Part shown: piece after piece, positions 15,527 to 18,188 of the stretch
How the letters are laid out: each line of letters begins with the position of its first letter
Position numbering within the stretch: position 1 is the stretch's first letter
Origin: Lachnospiraceae bacterium UBA3732
GTDB taxonomy: Bacteria; Bacillota; Clostridia; Lachnospirales; Lachnospiraceae
Reading direction: 5' to 3'
DNA length: 18,188 bases
Assembly (NCBI GenBank): GCA_002372545.1
Contig: DFHD01000001.1
Coordinates: 1-18,188 of the forward strand
Program-made: the position numbers and the translations under genes
Notes under the pieces: model-generated
The model's input: the letters and a program-made list of their open reading frames with translations, nothing else
Told to the model about the DNA's origin: nothing
The model's database searches: none

Positions 15527-15543
15527 TTCTTAAATGCGTTCAT
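15451..15543 (-). CDS. candidate 30-residue peptide gene in the tRNA array
   Basis: AAAGGG lies eight bases before ATG 15543 and the frame runs 30 codons (MNAFKNLYLHSEYSLLSLES, then ESDEGIFVMH) to TGA. The peptide is acidic and partly amphipathic. Almost the whole frame lies in the 84-bp palindrome, and two terminator hairpins follow, so it could be a leader peptide or a microprotein, or simply a chance frame. No homologue is recognised. Confidence 0.3.
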   Translation of the reverse strand: MNAFKNLYLHSEYSLLSLESESDEGIFVMH

Positions 15544-15579
15544 TTTAGTTTCCCTTTCGTTTTTCTTTTTATGCCCTGA

Positions 15580-15640
15580 TTATACCAGCCCCTGAGGTTT
15601 TGTAAAGTAAACCGCTGGTATAAAAAGCGCGCTTTACTTT
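15580..15640 (-). repeat. two interleaved inverted repeats at a gene's 3' end
   Basis: On the minus-strand RNA the order is A (15640-15633, AAAGTAAA), B (15623-15614, TTATACCAGC), A' (15611-15604, TTTACTTT), B' (15589-15580, GCTGGTATAA). A pairs perfectly with A' over 8 bp and B with B' over 10 bp. The A-B-A'-B' order allows either a pseudoknot or two mutually exclusive hairpins. Arm A covers the stop codon of the upstream surface-protein gene. Confidence 0.65.
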
Positions 15641-16458
15641 GTAGCGCCACAGGAACATTCATAGTGTCCGACTTCGTCGTGATGCTTTGTTCCTGTCTGA
15701 ACTTTCTGAGTACCTGTCTGCGTCTTAACTTCCTTACAGTCTGCTGTACATTCCCAATCACCGTTGTAATGGAAAGTTGTTGCAGATGTACATACACCAT
15801 ATTCCTGACAATATCTGTCTATGAGAGAATACTGAGTTGCTTCATCGTATGCTACCCAACCATTATCCCAACGCCAAACAAATCTGTCGTGATGTTCAAA
15901 GTGAGTTTCATAAACAGGCTGCTCTTCGTAGATAGGCTCGTCATATGCTGCCTGGTCTACTACCCAGTACCAACTATGCTCGTGAACAGGTGCAGGTGCT
16001 TCTGTGTCAGGCTCTGAAGGTTTTGCAGGTGCTTCCGTAACCGGCTCAACCGGCTTAGCGGCTTCAGTTGTAGAAGGATCAGACTCCGTAGTAGTTTCCG
16101 TCTTCTTAGGCTCCTCTTCCTTCTCAGCTGTCTTTTCAGTTTTATCTGACTTCTTATCGGTCTTCTTGTCTACCTTAGCCTTCTCTGTAGTCTTTTCTTC
16201 AGTTACTGCCTCTGTATTCTTTTTTGATTTTTCTGCTCCGGCTTTTTCCTTATTCTTTTTCGCCTCTGCGTCTTTCTCACCCTTCGCATCCGGATCCTTC
16301 TTCTCCGTACTCTCAGCAAGTTCTGTAGTACTAACTGAATCCGGGGTTGGATCCGACTTATCATCTGAATTATCATCTTTCAGAAAGTACCATCCGGCAA
16401 AGCCCCCGCCGGCTAAGAGAATAATGACAAACGAAATGATCAAAATCCTTTTTTTCAT
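15634..16458 (-). CDS. membrane-anchored surface protein with Lys/Glu/Thr stalk and aromatic-His C-terminal domain
   Basis: A 274-residue protein with an N-terminal membrane segment (about 4-27, KRILIISFVIILLAGG) lacking a lipobox Cys, then an acidic/Lys-rich low-complexity stalk to about residue 160 with repeated TEKTTEK-like and EAPAKPSEPDTEAP units. A compact C-terminal domain follows: HEHSWYWVVDQAAYDE, EEQPVYETHFEHHDRF, two Cys-containing stretches and a final GHYECSCGATK. The C-terminal pattern occurs in uncharacterised surface proteins of Clostridia and looks like a small metal-binding (His/Cys) module; that is inference. GGAGGG lies six bases before ATG. The promoter has an unusual G8 spacer (16492-16522). 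It is the only long gene within the tRNA array and is flanked by tRNA blocks on both sides. Confidence 0.8.
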   Translation of the reverse strand: MKKRILIISFVIILLAGGGFAGWYFLKDDNSDDKSDPTPDSVSTTELAESTEKKDPDAKGEKDAEAKKNKEKAGAEKSKKNTEAVTEEKTTEKAKVDKKTDKKSDKTEKTAEKEEEPKKTETTTESDPSTTEAAKPVEPVTEAPAKPSEPDTEAPAPVHEHSWYWVVDQAAYDEPIYEEQPVYETHFEHHDRFVWRWDNGWVAYDEATQYSLIDRYCQEYGVCTSATTFHYNGDWECTADCKEVKTQTGTQKVQTGTKHHDEVGHYECSCGATK

Positions 16459-16491
16459 CGATTTCCCTCCGCTTCTATATCTTTAAAACAT

Positions 16492-16522
16492 ATTCTACCC
16501 CCCCCATTTGATCTACTGTCAA
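16492..16522 (-). promoter_or_regulatory. promoter with an eight-G tract in its spacer
   Basis: On the minus strand TTGACA (16517-16522) and TAGAAT (16492-16497) are 19 bases apart and the last eight spacer bases are G (16498-16505). A gain or loss of one or two G would change spacing; loss of two gives the optimal 17. It serves the anchored surface protein ending at 15634. Confidence 0.65.
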
Positions 16523-16628
16523 GAAGGAAGAATACCAGCCCCATGCCTGAAAGTTGAAATCATAACCGAAAGGGCCGTTGATATAAAACCGGAACCAAAG
16601 CCGGGATAAACCGATAAGTTTTTTCTGA

Positions 16629-16700
16629 TGGGTATAATGGGATTCGAACCCATATCTGCGGCATTAAAAGTGCCGTGTTCTGCCGTTATACTATATACCC
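16629..16700 (-). tRNA. tRNA-Lys(UUU)
   Basis: The acceptor GGGTATA/TATACCC is perfect, the anticodon arm is CGGCA-CTTTTAA-TGCCG and the T arm ATGGG-TTCGAAT-CCCAT, with A73. The D stem is poor (GTAT/GAAC). CCA is not encoded. Confidence 0.88.
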
Positions 16701-16712
16701 GTATTATGCAAG

Positions 16713-16786
16713 TACCCGCGAAGGGACTCGAACCCTTAACCGTTGGATTAGAAATCCAATGCTCTGATCCATTGAGCTACGCAGGC
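16713..16786 (-). tRNA. tRNA-Arg(UCU)
   Basis: Anticodon UCU is held in the stem TTGGA/TCCAA. The acceptor GCCTGCG/CGCGGGT pairs throughout with two G-U wobbles, the D arm GCTC/GAGC is standard, A73 follows and CCA is absent. It reads the AGA codon, and AGG by wobble. Confidence 0.93.
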
Positions 16787-16789
16787 ATA

Positions 16790-16861
16790 TGGGGATAGAG
16801 AGAGTCGAACTCTCATCACCGGCTTATAAGGCCGGCGCACTGACCGTTGTGCTATATCCCA
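16790..16861 (-). tRNA. tRNA-Ile(UAU), rare anticodon
   Basis: The anticodon stem CCGGC/GCCGG is perfect with loop CTTATAA, so the anticodon (16826-16828) is UAU and reads AUA. The D stem GCAC/GTGC and T arm GAGAG-TTCGACT-CTCTC are perfect, and A73 fits isoleucine. The acceptor has a U1-C72 mismatch and pairs at the other six positions. Most bacteria instead read AUA with a CAU-anticodon tRNA carrying lysidine. Confidence 0.85.
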
Positions 16862-16862
16862 G

Positions 16863-16934
16863 CCCCTATGGGAGGGGTCGAACCTCCAACCTTCACATTA
16901 ACAGTGTGCTGAACTACCATTGTTCTACATAGGG
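16863..16934 (-). tRNA. tRNA-Asn(GUU)
   Basis: Acceptor CCCTATG/CATAGGG and T arm GGAGG-TTCGACC-CCTCC are perfect. The anticodon is GUU in loop CTGTTAA with a four-pair stem (27-43 is G-A), and base 73 is G. Only one base separates it from tRNA-Ile(UAU). Confidence 0.88.
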
Positions 16935-16940
16935 ATAAAG

Positions 16941-17010
16941 AGTACCGTGTGAGAGTCGAACTCACTAAATCAGGTTTTGCAGACCGGACGGCAGCCGCTG
17001 CCTACGGTAC
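16941..17010 (-). tRNA. tRNA-Cys(GCA)
   Basis: Acceptor GTACCGT/ACGGTAC and T stem GTGAG/CTCAC are perfect. The anticodon is GCA and the discriminator U73, the cysteine identity base. At 70 bases it is short: the D arm is reduced, position 8 appears to be A rather than U, and the anticodon stem has one C-U mismatch. Confidence 0.85.
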
Positions 17011-17016
17011 AAATTG

Positions 17017-17087
17017 CAGCCGAAACAGGAGTCGAACCTGTATCTTCTGAGTCAGAGTCAGATATGATTCCATTACACCATTCGGCT
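17017..17087 (-). tRNA. tRNA-Gln(CUG)
   Basis: The acceptor AGCCGAA/TTCGGCT, anticodon stem TCTGA/TCAGA and T stem ACAGG/CCTGT all pair perfectly. The anticodon is CUG with G73. It accompanies a separate Gln(UUG) in the array. Confidence 0.93.
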
Positions 17088-17091
17088 ATAG

Positions 17092-17163
17092 CAGATGCCG
17101 GGAGATTCGAACTCCCATCATGCAGTTTTGGAGACTGCTGTGCTCCCTTTACACCAGACATCT
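17092..17163 (-). tRNA. tRNA-Trp(CCA)
   Basis: Anticodon CCA lies in the stem GCAGT/ACTGC. The acceptor AGATGTC/GGCATCT pairs with one U-G wobble, T arm GGGAG-TTCGAAT-CTCCC is perfect and base 73 is G as in bacterial tryptophan tRNAs. Confidence 0.93.
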
Positions 17164-17172
17164 AAATCTGCG

Positions 17173-17245
17173 TGGATGTGGTGGGATTCGAACCCACGAC
17201 CTTCGGCTTAAGAGGCCGCTACTCTTCCAGCTAAGTTACACATCC
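17173..17245 (-). tRNA. tRNA-Lys(CUU)
   Basis: The acceptor GGATGTG/CACATCC and T arm GTGGG-TTCGAAT-CCCAC are perfect, with anticodon CUU in loop CTCTTAA and A73. The anticodon stem begins with a G-A mismatch at 27-43. A CUU lysine tRNA is optional when a UUU one is present. Confidence 0.92.
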
Positions 17246-17252
17246 ATATATA

Positions 17253-17324
17253 CAGGGACATCAGGATTCGAACCTGAATCACCGGTGTCAAAGGCCGGTG
17301 TGATAACCATTACACCATACCCCT
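17253..17324 (-). tRNA. tRNA-Gln(UUG)
   Basis: Anticodon UUG in loop CTTTGAC, four anticodon-stem pairs plus a closing C-A mismatch, acceptor AGGGGTA/TGTCCCT with wobbles, T stem TCAGG/CCTGA and G73 identify a glutamine tRNA. Confidence 0.9.
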
Positions 17325-17328
17325 ATGA

Positions 17329-17403
17329 TAGGAAGGATGAGATTCGAACTCATGACAGCCTGCGTATCAGACAGGTGCTCTGGACCAGCTGAGCTACCTT
17401 CCT
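17329..17403 (-). tRNA. tRNA-Ile(GAU)
   Basis: The acceptor AGGAAGG/CCTTCCT, D arm GCTC/GAGC and T stem ATGAG/CTCAT are perfect, with anticodon GAU in the CCTGT/GCAGG stem and A73. It reads AUC and AUU and complements the UAU isoacceptor nearby. Confidence 0.93.
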
Positions 17404-17408
17404 GTAAG

Positions 17409-17481
17409 TGGAAAGAGAAGGACTCGAACCTTCAACGCGCAGAGCTTCAATCTGCCGCTCTACCATTAGAGCTATCTTTCC
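17409..17481 (-). tRNA. tRNA-Phe(GAA)
   Basis: The acceptor GGAAAGA/TCTTTCC, D arm GCTC/GAGC, anticodon arm GCAGA-TTGAAGC-TCTGC and T stem GAAGG/CCTTC are all perfect, with A73. It is the first tRNA of the 16629-17481 block. Confidence 0.94.
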
Positions 17482-17521
17482 ATTTCGCAGTAAACTGCTC
17501 AATATCACGCTTCTCGTCAAA

Positions 17522-17548
17522 CTCCTGATTATGCAAGCATATCAGGAG
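17522..17548. repeat. 12-bp inverted repeat between tRNA blocks
   Basis: CTCCTGATTATGC and GCATATCAGGAG pair over 12 bases with one bulged T and a two-base loop. It lies between tRNA-Phe and the terminator at 17568-17602. No promoter is convincing in this 86-base gap, although a weak TTGAGG / CATAAT pair with 19-base spacing overlaps it. Confidence 0.55.
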
Positions 17549-17567
17549 CTTTCCTCAAAGGCCGCGT

Positions 17568-17602
17568 AAAAAGAAAACCACCCGCCTTTATCAGACAGGT
17601 GG
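17568..17602 (-). terminator. intrinsic terminator after the upstream tRNA block
   Basis: On the minus strand CCACCTG and CGGGTGG pair over 7 bp (one T-G) around an 11-base loop and are followed by TTTTCTTTTT. It ends transcription from tRNA-Arg(ACG), tRNA-Asp and the 40-residue frame, 28 bases after that frame's stop. Confidence 0.8.
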
Positions 17603-17630
17603 CTGCAAGATGCGGAATATTTCTTCCCGT

Positions 17631-17753
17631 TCATCCCATACCCGGTCCACGTGAGCTGATAAAAGCACGACAAATGATCCAGTTTTTAATATTGCAACAA
17701 AACTGGATATTCTGTATCTGCTTATTTTTTCTTATCATTTCCGTAGATCGCAT
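17631..17753 (-). CDS. candidate 40-residue basic microprotein in the tRNA array
   Basis: AAAGGAG lies ten bases before ATG 17753, and 40 codons run to TGA at 17631, followed 28 bases later by a strong intrinsic terminator. The product begins MRSTEMIRKNKQIQNIQ, contains a Cys-Cys pair at 19-20 and is basic with a hydrophobic IKNWIICRAF stretch. A perfect 10-bp inverted repeat lies inside the frame. Ribosome site, frame and terminator fit a real gene, but no homologue is recognised. Confidence 0.4.
   Translation of the reverse strand: MRSTEMIRKNKQIQNIQFCCNIKNWIICRAFISSRGPGMG
17677..17708. repeat. perfect 10-bp inverted repeat
   Basis: ATCCAGTTTT and AAAACTGGAT surround a 12-base loop. It falls in the middle of the candidate 40-residue frame, has no T-tract after it on the minus strand, and may be a structured RNA segment rather than a terminator. 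Confidence 0.6.
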
Positions 17754-17783
17754 TGTTTCTTTTCTCCTTTATTATGTTCTGAG

Positions 17784-17825
17784 TAGCGGGAGCCGGATTT
17801 GAACCGGCAGCCTCTGGGATATGAG
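17784..17825 (-). pseudogene. 3' half of a CAU-anticodon tRNA (Met or Ile2)
   Basis: The 42 bases correspond exactly to standard tRNA positions 32-73: loop CTCATAT, CCCAG of the anticodon stem, AGGCT, T arm GCCGG-TTCAAAT-CCGGC, acceptor strand TCCCGCT and A73. The matching 5' half (starting AGCGGGA) is absent from the array. The fragment begins on the very next base after G73 of tRNA-Asp. Confidence 0.75.
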
Positions 17826-17897
17826 CGACTATGAAGGGAATCGAACCCTTACCTTCGGAGAGACAATCCGATGCGCTGACCGTTACGCCACACAGCC
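17826..17897 (-). tRNA. tRNA-Asp(GUC)
   Basis: Acceptor GGCTGTG/CATAGTC pairs at all seven positions with two wobbles, anticodon GUC lies in the stem TCGGA/TCCGA, the T stem AAGGG/CCCTT is perfect and G73 fits aspartate. Its 3' end is joined without a spacer to half a CAU tRNA, so 3' processing must cut inside continuous RNA. Confidence 0.92.
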
Positions 17898-17934
17898 ATT
17901 TTAGTTTTCTGAAAGAATCTATTTAAACAAGTAT

Positions 17935-18012
17935 TGCATACTCTTACCGTTTCCGGAGGCAGACTTACCTTCCTGCCTTTCGATACGTTACTGTATCATA
18001 TGGGCGTATGCA
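17935..18012 (-). ncRNA. tRNA-sized cloverleaf RNA that is not a tRNA
   Basis: The minus-strand sequence can form a closing stem TGCATAC/GTATGCA (7 bp), then hairpins GATAC/GTATC, AGGCAG/CTGCCT and CCG-GAAA-CGG in order, a four-way junction of 78 bases. There is no T-loop motif, D-loop GG or anticodon-like loop of tRNA type. It lies between tRNA-Asp and tRNA-Arg. The structure is from hand pairing only. Confidence 0.35.
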
Positions 18013-18028
18013 CCCTGATTTTTTTGGC

Positions 18029-18058
18029 GAGTGAGAGAAGTGCCTGTTTCTCCCACTC
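18029..18058. repeat. 11-bp inverted repeat with one mismatch
   Basis: GAGTGAGAGAA and TTCTCCCACTC pair at 10 of 11 positions around an eight-base loop. A T-rich stretch follows on the plus strand and an A-rich one on the minus strand. It adjoins the cloverleaf on its 5' side in minus-strand RNA and may belong to the same structured element. Confidence 0.5.
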
Positions 18059-18093
18059 TGTTTAATTATTAAAGAGCGGCATTTGCTGCCAAG

Positions 18094-18165
18094 TAGACCA
18101 TATAGGAGTCGAACCTATATCTCATCGTTCGTAGCGACGCATTCTATCCATTAGACTAATGGTCC
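18094..18165 (-). tRNA. tRNA-Arg(ACG)
   Basis: Anticodon ACG (inosine target of TadA) lies in the CGTCG/CGATG stem. The acceptor GGACCAT/ATGGTCT pairs with a G1-U72 wobble, T arm ATAGG-TTCGACT-CCTAT is perfect and A73 follows. It is the most upstream tRNA visible; the array may continue past the window edge. Confidence 0.92.
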
Positions 18166-18188
18166 AATCGAGTAGGAGGAAATTCCTC

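Noticed and set aside
16484..16620. Minus-strand open stretch coding an aromatic-rich peptide upstream of the surface-protein gene
   Set aside because: It has no start codon or ribosome site and runs through the promoter and the G8 tract.

Overview
The window looks like part of a chromosome from an anaerobic Clostridia, most likely Lachnospiraceae. The grounds are the dnaX-ybaB-recR order, a Clostridia-type 6-phosphofructokinase, membrane-anchored zinc-ribbon/TPR and surface proteins of a kind common in that family, a decayed AAA-ATPase-like gene of a family abundant there, and strong consensus sigma-A promoters. The placement comes from gene content only, without any database search.

Positions 1-12266 hold minus-strand genes in two apparent transcription units. 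The upstream unit is dnaX, ybaB and recR (replication clamp loader, nucleoid-associated protein, recombination mediator), driven by a near-perfect promoter at 12305-12333. After a 142-base gap follow 6-phosphofructokinase, a large membrane-anchored protein with a catalytically dead-looking C39-like domain, a zinc-ribbon/Gly-Gln repeat/TPR membrane protein, a thiamine-diphosphate enzyme and a two-domain HMGL-like aldolase. These five lie 4-100 bases apart and end at an intrinsic terminator at 21-54. The last two enzymes probably make or modify a small metabolite or sugar; their product is not known from sequence.

Positions 12343-14890 are mixed. On the plus strand are an isoprenylcysteine-methyltransferase-like membrane protein and a 59-residue protein behind a strong promoter with a palindromic operator-like site. 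On the minus strand is a DUF308-like membrane protein abutting the remains of an AAA-ATPase-like/nuclease gene whose promoter and ribosome site survive.

Positions 14962-18165 are a dense minus-strand tRNA array. It has sixteen plausible intact tRNAs, one degenerate tRNA-Glu and one 3' half of a CAU-anticodon tRNA fused directly to tRNA-Asp. None encodes CCA. The array carries a rare tRNA-Ile(UAU), several acceptor or anticodon-stem mismatches, a tRNA-sized cloverleaf that is not a tRNA, two candidate microprotein genes, several strong inverted repeats, and one anchored surface-protein gene whose promoter spacer contains eight consecutive G. This accessory array is the most unusual part of the window and may be of mobile-element origin.
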